Of a stretch of 64,000 bases of DNA, positions 17,663-27,210 are shown piece by piece (position 1 is the first letter of the stretch; each line of letters begins with the position of its first letter). The stretch comes from Pedobacter puniceum (GTDB lineage Bacteria; Bacteroidota; Bacteroidia; Sphingobacteriales; Sphingobacteriaceae). Location: assembly GCF_009674685.1 (NCBI RefSeq), contig NZ_WKJI01000001.1, forward strand, positions 1,302,001 to 1,366,000, given 5' to 3'. The notes beneath the pieces were generated by a model, which worked only from the letters and a program-made list of their open reading frames with translations, ran no database searches and was not told the DNA's origin. Position numbers and translations under genes: made by a program.

Positions 17663-17693
17663 TCCGCGATAAATTTCAGCATAGTTTATTTTG

Positions 17694-17701
17694 TAAATTT
17701 G
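17694..17701 (+). promoter_or_regulatory. Putative -7 box for the PLD pair
   Basis: TAAATTTG fits TAnnTTTG and lies 39 bp before the ATG at 17741. The -33 element is weak. Confidence 0.45.
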
Positions 17702-17740
17702 AAAAATATAGGTTAATAATAAATCAATATGAATTTTTAA

Positions 17741-19342
17741 ATGGCAGTTTTACAAAAAGGCAAATCAAACTATCCGTTTTGGGGAGCGTCAATAAATTTA
17801 ATTACAGGACTTGACCCATTAGGGCTTCAGACAACGTCAGAGGCAACTTATGCAACGATGTTGCCCGGAATTTCTAACTTGACTAATCGGCTGCGTTACT
17901 ACGGTTTTTATTGTTGGTTGTTAGATTTTTACTTTAAAACGGAGAAACAAGGAAATTCAAAAGAACAATACCGATTTATTCGTAGGGCTGAGTTGATGAT
18001 TGCCATCATAATGCAAAGCCAGCGGAAGGGAGTTCAGCAAATTACTGGTAGTAACTTCGCATCAAACCTTCTCAGTACAGTTGAAGAAAATTATTTTGAT
18101 TTAGCCGAGGGAGCTGATAAAGACGGTACCGACAAAAATGTGTATTGGAAATATCCGTCAGGTGCTTTCGGACAATATTATTACGGGGCTATGCAAGCTC
18201 TTTCATTGATTATTACTGCGGTTAATGATTTTGGCGATGTTGTTTACAATATCAGCCAACCACATCCAAGACAAAAAGTTTCAGGAAAACAATTGGCTGA
18301 CGCTTTTGAAATGTCATTATCCGCTGAAATAAAAGAACTGTTCTACAACAACATAAAAAAAGGAAAGCTTTACCAATCGGATATTCCAGAACTAATCAAA
18401 TATTTTGCGATTGAGACTATAGAAACTGAAAGCAGTGAATGGCAATTGTATATGGAAATGCTCCTTGACAAAGATGAGCCAAGCCAAGAAGTTGAAGAAT
18501 TGGTGACTTTTCATAGAAGAGAAACCATTTTATCGCTAATAAAAACAGCGGTTCAAAACGATAATGACTATAATTGGTATAAATTTTTGCTCGAAAGCTA
18601 TCATAAAAAATTAGGTTCAAGCACTCAACCCGAAACAGAAACCAATATGGGTTGGTATTGCTATCAACTCAATGAATATTGGCAATACAGTTGCGGAACA
18701 ATATTTTGGGCAGTACTACAACATCTTTACGATTTTCAGCAAGACCAATATTTGCCGTCTTTTGTCGGGAAGTTTTCGGCTAGTATCACCAAAGAAATTT
18801 GTAAGGATTTTAACCAAACATTACAGCCAACATCATTGGTTGCAGAAATTCTGTCCGTTATTCCAGAAACAAACGACGAAGAGGAAACGAAAAAAGCAAT
18901 CGACCAAACCAAAGACCCAATTCTTGCTGGTAAATACGGTTTCATCCTTTTACTTCAGCTATTCAAAAATAATAGAGAACAATTGCATCCTTTGAAAGAA
19001 TTTATGAGTAGAAAGAGAACAGAAAGAGATGGAAATATGGTTGATGGAATCCTTACAGTTCATAAAGCAGAGAAAGAAACACTTAAAGATTTTGTTGAAC
19101 AATTTATTTTACGCAAAATAATTTACAGACACACAATGGTTGCACTTAGAAAAATGGGTAATGGCTCACAATCCACGCATAAATTTTTTATAGAAGAACA
19201 ATACATCCGTTTTATAGATATATTTCCACCAAGAAATACATCGCCGAGAATGAATGCTTTGCAAAACATAATGTTTGATTTGCAGGTAATCGATGAGGAA
19301 AAGGTTTTGTCTCCGCTTCACACAAAACTTTTGGTTGACTAA
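17741..19342 (+). CDS. Unknown 533-residue protein coupled to a PLD-like protein
   Basis: Not recognised. It has no signal peptide or membrane span and is helical throughout. Visible landmarks: N-terminal YPFWGASINLITGLDPLGLQ, then LPGISNLTNRLRYYGFYCWL (about 40-60), which is probably the most conserved part, a Glu-rich middle, and a C-terminal RHTMVALRKMGNGSQSTHKF. Its stop codon overlaps the start of the PLD-like gene (TAATG), so the two proteins are made together and probably work together. The pair is AT-rich and stands alone between divergent element modules, as defence cargo often does. Confidence 0.65.
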   Translation: MAVLQKGKSNYPFWGASINLITGLDPLGLQTTSEATYATMLPGISNLTNRLRYYGFYCWLLDFYFKTEKQGNSKEQYRFIRRAELMIAIIMQSQRKGVQQITGSNFASNLLSTVEENYFDLAEGADKDGTDKNVYWKYPSGAFGQYYYGAMQALSLIITAVNDFGDVVYNISQPHPRQKVSGKQLADAFEMSLSAEIKELFYNNIKKGKLYQSDIPELIKYFAIETIETESSEWQLYMEMLLDKDEPSQEVEELVTFHRRETILSLIKTAVQNDNDYNWYKFLLESYHKKLGSSTQPETETNMGWYCYQLNEYWQYSCGTIFWAVLQHLYDFQQDQYLPSFVGKFSASITKEICKDFNQTLQPTSLVAEILSVIPETNDEEETKKAIDQTKDPILAGKYGFILLLQLFKNNREQLHPLKEFMSRKRTERDGNMVDGILTVHKAEKETLKDFVEQFILRKIIYRHTMVALRKMGNGSQSTHKFFIEEQYIRFIDIFPPRNTSPRMNALQNIMFDLQVIDEEKVLSPLHTKLLVD

Positions 19343-21993
19343 TGGCATTAGAAAGAGAAAATATTTTGACTTTAATTGGAAGCAGAAGATATCATTCTTG
19401 TATTCTTACCACTTTCAGCTTTGACTTTTACTACTTTGAAATGAAAGCAATGAAATGGTTGCGTTCGTGTGGTGTGAGAAACATTAATGTTTTTATTGAC
19501 GGCTACTATTATTCAGAGTTGATGAGCCAAGCCACTGGCGAAGAAATGCAACTTACTGCCGGTTATTCACTTTATCCTGTTTTTCAAAAATCAGTATTTC
19601 ATCCAAAAATTTGGATGCTATTTGGCGATAAGGAGGGTTTGTTAATTGTTGGTTCGGGAAATCTTACCAATTCGGGAAATGGAAACAACGATGAAATTTG
19701 GGGAGCATATCATTTTGATATTCGTTCGACCGAGAACGCCCCAATATTTTCATCTGCTTGGAATTATTTATCGATGCTTTCATCAACAGTTAAAGGTCAG
19801 ATGAATGAAAAGACCACAAGGTGGATAATTGAACATTCAAAATGGCTTAATGAATTACCAGCAGTAAAACCGTTTGAATTTTTAAATACTTCACAAAAAG
19901 AGAAAGTTGCTTTTTTATTCAATTCCGAAGCCTCTTCGATTTGGAATGAGCTATTAAAACATATTAGCAACGAAAAAATTGTTGAAATTACTACCATTTC
20001 TCCATTTTATGATAGCAAAGGAAAGGTACTGCAAGAGCTGAAAAATCTTTTCCCAAAAGCAGATATTAATGTTGTTTTAGAAGAAAGTGGTTTTATTCCA
20101 TCGGCAATGGATTTGAGTAAAACATTTTCATTTTACGACTGGTGCAATGCTGGTATCAGTAGAGTTCAATATTCGAAATCTGATAATTCAAACTCTAAAC
20201 TTCACGGAAAGATTATCCATTTTAAAACAAAAGATGGAAAAGAATTTTGCCTTTTCGGAAGTGCCAATATAACACCGGAGGGCTTGGCATTAGCAGGAAA
20301 AAATGCAAATGCAGAAGTTTCACTTCTTATACAATCTGAAAAAGGTGGCTTGCTTAATAAATTAGGCATAAAATTGAAAGTTGGCAACAAAAAACAACTT
20401 TCAGATTTTACTTCTACAGCTCATAAATCCATTTATGAAACGATAATCAAGAATAATAAATTTCAGGTTCAACTTCTTAGCGCAGAATTGATTTATGATG
20501 AGCTTACAATTCACTTAAATGGCAATTTCTCAGAACCGTTTAAATTTATGCTTTTTGATAAAGAGAACCGATATTTTCATTCCCAAACATTCTCGAAGTT
20601 TGAGCAAGAACTAAAAGTAAAACTCAATGCAGAATTAGGTAGTTTTCAGTACGTTCAATTGGCTAATATAGAGGATGAATTTGTATCAAACAAACTTTTG
20701 GTGTCTGATTATTTTCTTCTTGCCAAAACCCATCCAAATCCTAAAACTGAAGACATAGAAAGGATTTACAGCGAAATCCAAAATGGAGAACTAAGCAAAG
20801 TTCTCGACTTGTTGCATTATGCGATAATTGATGAAACGGAAAACGAAGAAAGTGCAAGTATTCTGAATAGCCGTAAAACTACAGATGCAAAAAGAGACGG
20901 AAACAACGAGCCCGAAAAGCTGTATGACCTTTCTTCTTACAAACCAATTGAGCATTCTGCGTATGAGAAAAGTCTTTTGCTTTCTTCTCTTTCGCTTCGG
21001 GTTTTAGATGTTTTAAAATTCATTCACTCCAAATCTCTATCCACAAACAGACAGATTGATATTAGCATTGATGAACAGGAAGAAAATTTAGGTAACATTG
21101 ATGGAAATGAGGAAAACGAAGTGAAAACAGTTCGCAATCTTTCTTTTGCGTTGCTAAAATCTGAAAAAAGAAAATTGACAAGCTATTTTGATAATCTGTA
21201 TTATAATCAGCAAGAGCTTCTTTATGGTAGCAATAGACCTCAAAACTATAAACCCACATTAACAGACTTAACCAAATATTTGATAACGCTTGAGCTAATG
21301 CTTGAATATGGAGGCAAGACAGAAAAATACGACGAGCAAGACAAGCAACATTTCTTTAGCTATCTTCCGTTTAGTAACAATTATGACAACAATAATGTGA
21401 AAGGTTGTTGTTTGAACTTAATAGGCGATTTTTTAATGTTGGCAAGAACAGGCTTTAAAGAATACGAATTTGATTATACAAAAAAGAAAGTTGAGGAATT
21501 AAAAGCCGATGCACTTGTAAACACGATTGTTTGCCTGATAAACAATTATTGGAAAGATGGCGAGATGCATTACTTTTTTTCAATGCTTCTAAACACGCTT
21601 CATTATTTAGGGTGGAAAAATATTGATGATTTTGAAAATAATTTTGATGATTTGCAAACTAAAATCAATCTTAGAATTTCTGACCTAAAACAGCGAACCA
21701 AAGGACTTGAACAAAATCTGATGGTGTTTTATTACAAAGTTTGTCCAGCATTTAAAAAAGTTATGAAGCAACTTGCAGAAAAAAACTTCGATACACTTGC
21801 AGTTCAAGGTCAAATTATTTACAAATCTCCGTGGGGTTACAGCTATGTTCAATCAGTAAATAAAATAAATGACTTCACGCTTGTTAGACCAGGCTTTATG
21901 TGGGATGATGTTAAAGAAGATTATATAAAACATAGCCCAGATGAAATATATTTGCCGTTAAGGCTCTCTTCTTTTATTTGTACGGATTTGTAG
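19342..21993 (+). CDS. Phospholipase-D-like nuclease-family protein with two HxK motifs
   Basis: 883 residues. Two PLD half-sites are visible: H87-P-K89 with GSGNLT at 104-109 and E118, and H288-G-K290 with GSANIT at 306-311 and a following NAE. Together these make one active site of the PLD superfamily, which includes nucleases such as DrmC and restriction enzymes. Residues from about 360 on are a long region of unknown fold, including an acidic stretch (EENLGNIDGNEENE) and a C-terminal part ending in LRLSSFICTDL. The start overlaps the preceding stop by one base. A role in DNA cleavage or defence is inferred from the family and context. Confidence 0.8.
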   Translation: MALERENILTLIGSRRYHSCILTTFSFDFYYFEMKAMKWLRSCGVRNINVFIDGYYYSELMSQATGEEMQLTAGYSLYPVFQKSVFHPKIWMLFGDKEGLLIVGSGNLTNSGNGNNDEIWGAYHFDIRSTENAPIFSSAWNYLSMLSSTVKGQMNEKTTRWIIEHSKWLNELPAVKPFEFLNTSQKEKVAFLFNSEASSIWNELLKHISNEKIVEITTISPFYDSKGKVLQELKNLFPKADINVVLEESGFIPSAMDLSKTFSFYDWCNAGISRVQYSKSDNSNSKLHGKIIHFKTKDGKEFCLFGSANITPEGLALAGKNANAEVSLLIQSEKGGLLNKLGIKLKVGNKKQLSDFTSTAHKSIYETIIKNNKFQVQLLSAELIYDELTIHLNGNFSEPFKFMLFDKENRYFHSQTFSKFEQELKVKLNAELGSFQYVQLANIEDEFVSNKLLVSDYFLLAKTHPNPKTEDIERIYSEIQNGELSKVLDLLHYAIIDETENEESASILNSRKTTDAKRDGNNEPEKLYDLSSYKPIEHSAYEKSLLLSSLSLRVLDVLKFIHSKSLSTNRQIDISIDEQEENLGNIDGNEENEVKTVRNLSFALLKSEKRKLTSYFDNLYYNQQELLYGSNRPQNYKPTLTDLTKYLITLELMLEYGGKTEKYDEQDKQHFFSYLPFSNNYDNNNVKGCCLNLIGDFLMLARTGFKEYEFDYTKKKVEELKADALVNTIVCLINNYWKDGEMHYFFSMLLNTLHYLGWKNIDDFENNFDDLQTKINLRISDLKQRTKGLEQNLMVFYYKVCPAFKKVMKQLAEKNFDTLAVQGQIIYKSPWGYSYVQSVNKINDFTLVRPGFMWDDVKEDYIKHSPDEIYLPLRLSSFICTDL

Positions 21994-22000
21994 TCATAAA

Positions 22001-22031
22001 AAATCGGATAGCCCAAAAGGTTATCCGATTT
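22001..22031. terminator. Bidirectional terminator between the PLD pair and the tra operon end
   Basis: Stem AAATCGGATA-G-CC against GG-T-TATCCGATTT (one mismatch), loop CAAAA. A-run on the left and T-rich DNA on the right allow termination from both sides, serving the plus-strand PLD gene and the minus-strand gene ending at 22056. Confidence 0.8.
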
Positions 22032-22055
22032 GCTTTTAAATTTATGCTGTAATAA

Positions 22056-22337
22056 TTATCTGCGTTGGGCAGGTTGTTCGGTTGTTACTTCAGGCTGTTG
22101 TTTTTCCTTTTTCTCACGAGAATAAACCCACAACGACAATAGCCCAAATATAATCAAGGCGTAAGCTAGCCATTTACCAATCTTTTCAATTAATTTAATG
22201 AAAACCGAACTTTCATAAGAGGAGAAGCCTTCTGCTCCCATAGGGCTACGCCTGTAAAACTTTCTCCGGTTAATCCAATAACGAAGTCCCAAGCCTGCAA
22301 CCAAAAATATGATACCTATAACTAGTGATGCGACCAT
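22056..22337 (-). CDS. Small two-span membrane protein at the end of the tra operon
   Basis: 93 residues with hydrophobic spans at about 2-20 and 56-71, separated by a basic/Ser-rich loop, and a Glu/Lys/Gln-rich tail. Small membrane proteins of this kind often sit at the 3' end of tra clusters of Bacteroidota ICEs, sometimes annotated as molybdenum ABC permease-like, which I do not support. Function unknown; association with the mating apparatus is inferred from position only. Confidence 0.6.
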   Translation of the reverse strand: MVASLVIGIIFLVAGLGLRYWINRRKFYRRSPMGAEGFSSYESSVFIKLIEKIGKWLAYALIIFGLLSLWVYSREKKEKQQPEVTTEQPAQRR

Positions 22338-22420
22338 AACAAAAACACTTTATTTCCACTATTTGAATTTAAGAAAAATATTTTTTCAGCCTGTAAACGA
22401 TTTGTACTTAATGCGGAAAC

Positions 22421-22441
22421 GGCTTACCCATCGGATAAGCC
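22421..22441. other. Hairpin after traQ
   Basis: GGCTTA/TAAGCC stem with a 9-nt loop, 27 bp after the end of traQ. It could slow or end transcription, but the T-run is on the plus-strand side. Confidence 0.3.
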
Positions 22442-22467
22442 ATTTTTAATGAATTGAAATACTGCTC

Positions 22468-22917
22468 TTAATCGCTGCTGTTAAACTGGAAGCTCACTTG
22501 CTTTTCATTCCCGAAGCTGTCCGAAATCCAAACATCAAACGATTGCGATACGGAAGACGTTGAAGTGTAGTATAGACGAAACTGCTCCGTTGGTAGCTGG
22601 TACAGGTCATTGGGATGATACGGCGGTTCATTGTAGTATTGCAACGTTCCCTGCCCGTCAAATTGAAAGTAACGGAGGAAATACTGCGTATTGCTATAAT
22701 TTCCTGTACGCTGTATGGTAATGCGTATTTCTACGGTCTGCCCATTGGCAATAGCTTCAGGCACTGGCATTACACTCACCTCGAAAGGAAAATTATTCTG
22801 TATTTCGAGGTCATCATCTTTGCTGCAAGATACCAACGTAACCGAAGCTGTGAGGATTGTCAGGAATACATATAGTGGCAGTAGCCCCGTTCTGAATTTA
22901 TTGAATATTGCTATCAT
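22468..22917 (-). CDS. traQ: TraQ-like conjugative transposon lipoprotein (DUF3872)
   Basis: 149 residues. N-terminal hydrophobic segment followed by a lipobox-like LVSC at about residue 30, so probably an outer-membrane or periplasmic lipoprotein. The mature part is beta-rich (VEIRITIQRTGNY, YFLRYFQFDGQGTL, FDVWISDSFGNEKQVSFQF), as in DUF3872/TraQ of CTnDOT-type elements. Lies 12 bp after traO. Confidence 0.85.
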   Translation of the reverse strand: MIAIFNKFRTGLLPLYVFLTILTASVTLVSCSKDDDLEIQNNFPFEVSVMPVPEAIANGQTVEIRITIQRTGNYSNTQYFLRYFQFDGQGTLQYYNEPPYHPNDLYQLPTEQFRLYYTSTSSVSQSFDVWISDSFGNEKQVSFQFNSSD

Positions 22918-22929
22918 CGTTTTTACGTT

Positions 22930-23490
22930 TTAAAAGTTAAACCTTAATCCCACACCTGCCGACGGTCGGAACTGTTGTAAATCCGTACCCCAAAGGACTT
23001 TTGTACGCCCTTGCAGGACTAATACAAAACGGTCGGACAGGTACGTTTCAAAAGTGAGGCGACCGCCTGCTCCGTAGATAAAATTATCTTCGCTCAATAT
23101 CTTTGCACCGTCGTACAGCATCGCTTCGCCCCGGTTAATGGTTTCGTAACCGACCACACCCGTTACGGCGAAATTCAGCGTGATGTTCTTACGGGCATCG
23201 CCCAACAAGAAGAAGCTGTAACCGCCCTCTGCGGAATAGGTTTCCTGCGGTATGCGGAGGTCTTTGTAGTCGTGGTACTGGTGGGTATATCCCAATGTCC
23301 AAAGCTGATAGTTGCCGTTCTTACCGTTTAAGGTCATTGCTGCGCTGATGTAGTAATCATTGCCAATCTTATCATCGAACAATACACCTGCACTTATTTC
23401 CAATCCTTTCTGCTTTGGCAGCATCCTTTGCGCCTGTGCAGCCGTGATGCCTATCAGGACAAGCAGCACGGTATAGATATACTTTTTCAT
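22930..23490 (-). CDS. traO: Conjugative transposon protein TraO
   Basis: 186 residues with a signal peptide (MKKYIYTVLLVLIGITAAQAQ) and an outer-membrane-barrel-like mature part ending in the aromatic GVGLRFNF. Matches the TraO family of CTnDOT-like mating systems, thought to contribute to the outer-membrane part of the channel. Placed between traN and traQ as usual. Confidence 0.9.
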   Translation of the reverse strand: MKKYIYTVLLVLIGITAAQAQRMLPKQKGLEISAGVLFDDKIGNDYYISAAMTLNGKNGNYQLWTLGYTHQYHDYKDLRIPQETYSAEGGYSFFLLGDARKNITLNFAVTGVVGYETINRGEAMLYDGAKILSEDNFIYGAGGRLTFETYLSDRFVLVLQGRTKVLWGTDLQQFRPSAGVGLRFNF

Positions 23491-23510
23491 ATTCTTGCTT
23501 TAAAGGGTTA

Positions 23511-24410
23511 TTAAAATTTCAGGTGCATATCGTCAATCAAACGGGCTTTGATTAAATCGGAATTTTCTACCTGCAATGTTTGATGCCTGCCGCCGTTCTT
23601 CTCGAAAATCTCAATCAACAACACCTTGTCATCGGCAATGGTAAACTGGTCCAACAGGAACACGTTTTGTTCGGTCGATTTTCCGGCAATACCGTCCAAT
23701 GGCTTGTATGTTCTTAAAGGCGTTAAAGGGCGTTCCTGGACTACGGTACGTTTGGCTACTTTCTTATCCACCACTTTGAAATTGATAAAATCAATCTCGA
23801 AAGGCACATTGGTACGGTTTCTCAATTCGGTATGGAAATAGTATTTGCCGTTGTGTATGTAAATCCCTCTCAGGATAAACTGAATGCCGAAGCTCTTAGC
23901 CCCGATATGCTTTACAATGCGCTTGTCTTTCTTGTAAATGGTTTTCAGTAACAAGTCTGCCAGTGAGGGCGAATTGTTGCCCAGTTCCTCAAAAAGCACA
24001 TCGTTTCCGTTGGCTTTATCCACCGCTTTTTGCATTGTGAGCAGGTCGTAGCTCAATGCCTCCGGGTAGGAACTGTAATACACGTTGAAGCTGTAAAAAC
24101 GCCCGTCATTCGTGATAACTGAAAAATTAGTTTCCGGCTCAAAGTTCCTTACCGATGCTTTTACACGCAATACGTTTTCCGCATCTTCAGCCTTACCTGC
24201 AATCAGGTATTCGCTGCCCAAATCCACGTAACGAATGGCGGTCGGGAAAATCAGGTGCGACGTTTTATCGTAGGTAACTTCCATACGGTACGGTTCTATC
24301 TTGCCCAATGCAAGCGGTGCTTTTGCAGTGGCACTATCCTGTGCATAAGTTGTTACGGCAAAGCCGAGTATCAGGGCAATAGCCCAGAATATTTTTAAAC
24401 GATTTTTCAT
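23511..24410 (-). CDS. traN: Conjugative transposon protein TraN
   Basis: 299 residues with a signal peptide (KIFWAIALILGFAVTTYAQ). VTYDKTSHLIFPTAIRYVDLGSEYL (shortened: KTSHLIFPTAIRYVDLG) is the conserved TraN start of the mature domain, followed by FEPETNFSVITNDGRFYSF. TraN (DUF4138) is VirB9-like in role: periplasmic, next to the outer-membrane part of the channel. 20 bp upstream of traO. Confidence 0.92.
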   Translation of the reverse strand: MKNRLKIFWAIALILGFAVTTYAQDSATAKAPLALGKIEPYRMEVTYDKTSHLIFPTAIRYVDLGSEYLIAGKAEDAENVLRVKASVRNFEPETNFSVITNDGRFYSFNVYYSSYPEALSYDLLTMQKAVDKANGNDVLFEELGNNSPSLADLLLKTIYKKDKRIVKHIGAKSFGIQFILRGIYIHNGKYYFHTELRNRTNVPFEIDFINFKVVDKKVAKRTVVQERPLTPLRTYKPLDGIAGKSTEQNVFLLDQFTIADDKVLLIEIFEKNGGRHQTLQVENSDLIKARLIDDMHLKF

Positions 24411-24497
24411 TGTCTTTAATATTTAATTTTTAATGGTAATGAAGCGTGTTCCGTTGCCCGGAACAGGTTTCATTGTTTTATTTATTTGAGTTCAACA

Positions 24498-25838
24498 TTA
24501 TTTTTTAGATACAAGGAAGACCTGATAACCCGCTTTCAGCATAACCTTTGGCGTTCTCACTTTCTTGGCGAAATAGCCCGAAATACCCTGTACTACGCCA
24601 CGGCTAAGGTCAGCCGCTACCTGCTGTCCGGCATTCTGCGTGAGCATTACGCTTGTTCCCCCGGTCTGGCTCATATTGCCCGCCATTTCGGTAAGGGCGT
24701 TCATTTCCGGCGAATACGGAACGTACAAGCCTTGCTGTCCGTCCAAATCGTAAATGGTAATATCTACCGGGATGATATTGCCCTCCAGTTCTACGGAGGT
24801 AACTTTTAATTGCAGCCTGCCATTCTGAAATTTAGCGTTAGCCGTTACAATCGTTCCTTTGGGGATGGTACGTTGCGGGGTTTTGGCAGGCTCTAACAAG
24901 CGTAAACGCACACCTGTTTCGCCAACTACCGTTTGGGCTTCGTGTACACAGGCTTTGATACTGTTTTTGGGCTGTACCACCTCTTCAGTAGAACCTGCGG
25001 TATAAAATCCCCTGTTTTTTGTTTGGCTCCAATCGGCTGCAAAGGCACTGTCCGACGGTTCACGGTACAAGGCTGATACAATGTTCTTTCTTGTTGGTGT
25101 GAACGATACAAATTGCTCTTTTTGGTTAGCACCCGCAGCCCCAGTAGTTGCACCGTTGGCAGGAGCAGCGTTTCCGGTATTGGCATTTTGCGGAAGATAC
25201 TTTGCAGCCATTTCATAGGATTTCTCCATTAGTTTGAGTTGGTCGTCAACGGTGGCCACAGGTGGCACATCTTTTTCCGACAACTTTGCTTTAAGTTCGT
25301 CCACTTGCTTACGGAGTTCTATTGTTTCGACATTGTCATTATTATAAAATGAACCCAGTGTGCTTCGTGCATTACGGTAGCTGTTCAATGCAGAATTACC
25401 GTTTCGTCCCGAATTTCTGCCACCACCGCCAAATCCGTTGCTTTCTTCATCTTCTTCAGGTAAACTTTCTTCATTGTCAGCAGATGCACTGTCTTCAGTA
25501 TTCCAATAGTCAGAAAGCGTGGTCAGTGCATTACGCTTTTCCTGTTCTTTGCGTTCGAGCATTTCCTGCTCATACGCTTTGCTTTTATCGTCGGGCATTC
25601 CTGCTCCGGTAGCCTGCGGCACGGCATCGTTCAGCCCAATATTTTCAACCGCCTTTTTATCTTTCGACGGTTTAAAGATGAGGTACATACAGCCGAGAAA
25701 TACCACGCCCATCAAAAGGAATATGATTGGTTTTTTGAGCTTATCCTTATTACTCTTCTTATTATCCGGCAGATTTGATGCTGCGTTTGGATCTTCCCCC
25801 TCAACGAGAAAGCTGACCCTTTTTTCATTTTCTTTCAT
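24498..25838 (-). CDS. traM: Conjugative transposon protein TraM
   Basis: 446 residues. One N-terminal membrane span (about 33-54, KKPIIFLLMGVVFLGCMYLIF), a long Gly/Asn/Ser/Glu-rich periplasmic linker (about 100-260) and a conserved C-terminal domain with KACVHEAQTVVGETGVRLRL, PKGTIVTANAKF, and VYDLDGQQGLYVP-like text (IYDLDGQQGLYVPYS). Related in role to VirB10, bridging inner and outer membranes. Its start overlaps the end of traL. Confidence 0.92.
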   Translation of the reverse strand: MKENEKRVSFLVEGEDPNAASNLPDNKKSNKDKLKKPIIFLLMGVVFLGCMYLIFKPSKDKKAVENIGLNDAVPQATGAGMPDDKSKAYEQEMLERKEQEKRNALTTLSDYWNTEDSASADNEESLPEEDEESNGFGGGGRNSGRNGNSALNSYRNARSTLGSFYNNDNVETIELRKQVDELKAKLSEKDVPPVATVDDQLKLMEKSYEMAAKYLPQNANTGNAAPANGATTGAAGANQKEQFVSFTPTRKNIVSALYREPSDSAFAADWSQTKNRGFYTAGSTEEVVQPKNSIKACVHEAQTVVGETGVRLRLLEPAKTPQRTIPKGTIVTANAKFQNGRLQLKVTSVELEGNIIPVDITIYDLDGQQGLYVPYSPEMNALTEMAGNMSQTGGTSVMLTQNAGQQVAADLSRGVVQGISGYFAKKVRTPKVMLKAGYQVFLVSKK

Positions 25839-26109
25839 AAATCTGATTTTTTAAAATTGTTGATACACTATCCTGCAACCTTGCAGGATTTTTACTTTTT
25901 AGAACAGGGTTCTCGATATGCTCAATGACCATATCATTACCAGGCTTTGAAGTGTCGTACAGCACTTTGCCAACAACCGCTACAGTAAGCAGCAGGTAAC
26001 CCACAAAGAAGTACAGCGTATATTTATGCTGTTTGCGTAAAGGCAATGCCCGCCAACGCTCATCTAGCTTGTCAAAGTACCTGTCCATATTTGCTCTTAA
26101 TTTTTTCAT
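25825..26109 (-). CDS. traL: TraL-like small membrane protein (DUF3989)
   Basis: 94 residues, basic N-terminus and one membrane span at about 28-48 (YTLYFFVGYLLLTVAVVGKVLY). Fits DUF3989/TraL by size, topology and position before traM, with which it overlaps by 14 bp. Confidence 0.8.
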   Translation of the reverse strand: MKKLRANMDRYFDKLDERWRALPLRKQHKYTLYFFVGYLLLTVAVVGKVLYDTSKPGNDMVIEHIENPVLKSKNPARLQDSVSTILKNQIYERK

Positions 26110-26127
26110 AGCCTTACTATTTCTGTG

Positions 26128-26556
26128 TTACAGCTTGAAACGCTTAGGACTTTTACCCGCCTGTTGCTTTGGCGCATCGTTGACCAGTGCGACCGCTTCC
26201 GTTAATTTAGGTGCGGACATTACGGACAAGTTTGCCAGTTCCGATTTTTTGAGCAGTTGCCCAAAGCCGTCTTTCTTGGTTACTTCCATACGGCTCAATG
26301 AGAATTTGCCATTCAGGTACTTTACCCACATATTGCATTCTACACGGGGCTTGTCATCGCCCGACCATTGCAGGTAGCCTGTCAGCAGTAAATCCTGCTT
26401 TGGCAAAGTGTCTGCACCTTTTTGGCAGCTTTCGAGGTATTCGCTGATGCTGTCTTTCAGCTTTCCGGCATACGCACCTTGCGTATGGAAATATCCGTTG
26501 TATCCTTTATCGGTAAGGATTTTTGTGAACGTGCTTAAATCTGATAATGCTTCCAT
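26128..26556 (-). CDS. Unknown protein between traK and traL
   Basis: 142 residues, soluble, not recognised. Text: YNGYFHTQGAYAGKLKD, LLLTGYLQWSGDDKPRVECNMWVKY and a Lys-rich tail ending SPKRFKL. It is read with the tra genes (11 bp after traK, 18 bp before traL), so it is probably part of the transfer operon of this ICE class, though CTnDOT lacks an obvious counterpart at this point. Confidence 0.7.
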   Translation of the reverse strand: MEALSDLSTFTKILTDKGYNGYFHTQGAYAGKLKDSISEYLESCQKGADTLPKQDLLLTGYLQWSGDDKPRVECNMWVKYLNGKFSLSRMEVTKKDGFGQLLKKSELANLSVMSAPKLTEAVALVNDAPKQQAGKSPKRFKL

Positions 26557-26567
26557 AAGATTGTTTT

Positions 26568-27191
26568 TTAGCGTTCGATAACCTCTATATCCTTATTTTC
26601 CACGACTGCAAATTTTTCAATATTGAAGCCCTGCGGATTGTTGTCGGAACGAACGGAGTTGACGAGATAGCAGGTAGTAATCAGGTTACGTCTGGTTACA
26701 TTGCTTGACCGGATAATAAATTGTTTGGCATAGGTGCGCACTGCATACGGGTAGTTGTCGAAATTGCACACGACACTATCCACCTCAATGCGTTGCTGCA
26801 CGTTCCCCGAAATGATACGGCTGTAATAGCCCTTTTCCGACAAGTCTTTGTAGTAATCAAAAGCACTTTTATCGGCAAGGTTAAATGCCCTGCTCATATT
26901 GCTTTCAATAGCGTTCTTGTCGGGCGCAAGCGTAAAGAACAGTTCGTGAAATCTCCTGACGTGTTCCCTTGCTTCAACCGGGCGGTTGATGCTCGCATCC
27001 TGCGACAAGGCAAGCATCAGGGATTTGCCGTTATCCAGTACATAGATTTTTTGGCGTTGTTCTTCTGCAAAGCGGTAGGAACGCCATACGGCGTAACCTA
27101 CCACGCTAATGCAGAGAACCGCAAACACAATGGCATATAATCTTATCTGCCTAAAGCTGTTTTCGATATTTCTTAGCGTTTTAAATTCCAT
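26568..27191 (-). CDS. traK: Conjugative transposon protein TraK
   Basis: 207 residues, one N-terminal membrane span (about 18-34, AIVFAVLCISVVGYAVW). The text ENSFRQIRLYAIVF, VLDNGKSLMLALSQDASINRPVEARE (shortened: LDNGKSLMLALSQD) and HVRRFHELFFTLAPD is typical of TraK. VirB8-like component. 19 bp after traJ. Confidence 0.93.
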   Translation of the reverse strand: MEFKTLRNIENSFRQIRLYAIVFAVLCISVVGYAVWRSYRFAEEQRQKIYVLDNGKSLMLALSQDASINRPVEAREHVRRFHELFFTLAPDKNAIESNMSRAFNLADKSAFDYYKDLSEKGYYSRIISGNVQQRIEVDSVVCNFDNYPYAVRTYAKQFIIRSSNVTRRNLITTCYLVNSVRSDNNPQGFNIEKFAVVENKDIEVIER

Positions 27192-27210
27192 TTTTTAGAA
27201 TGATTAATGT

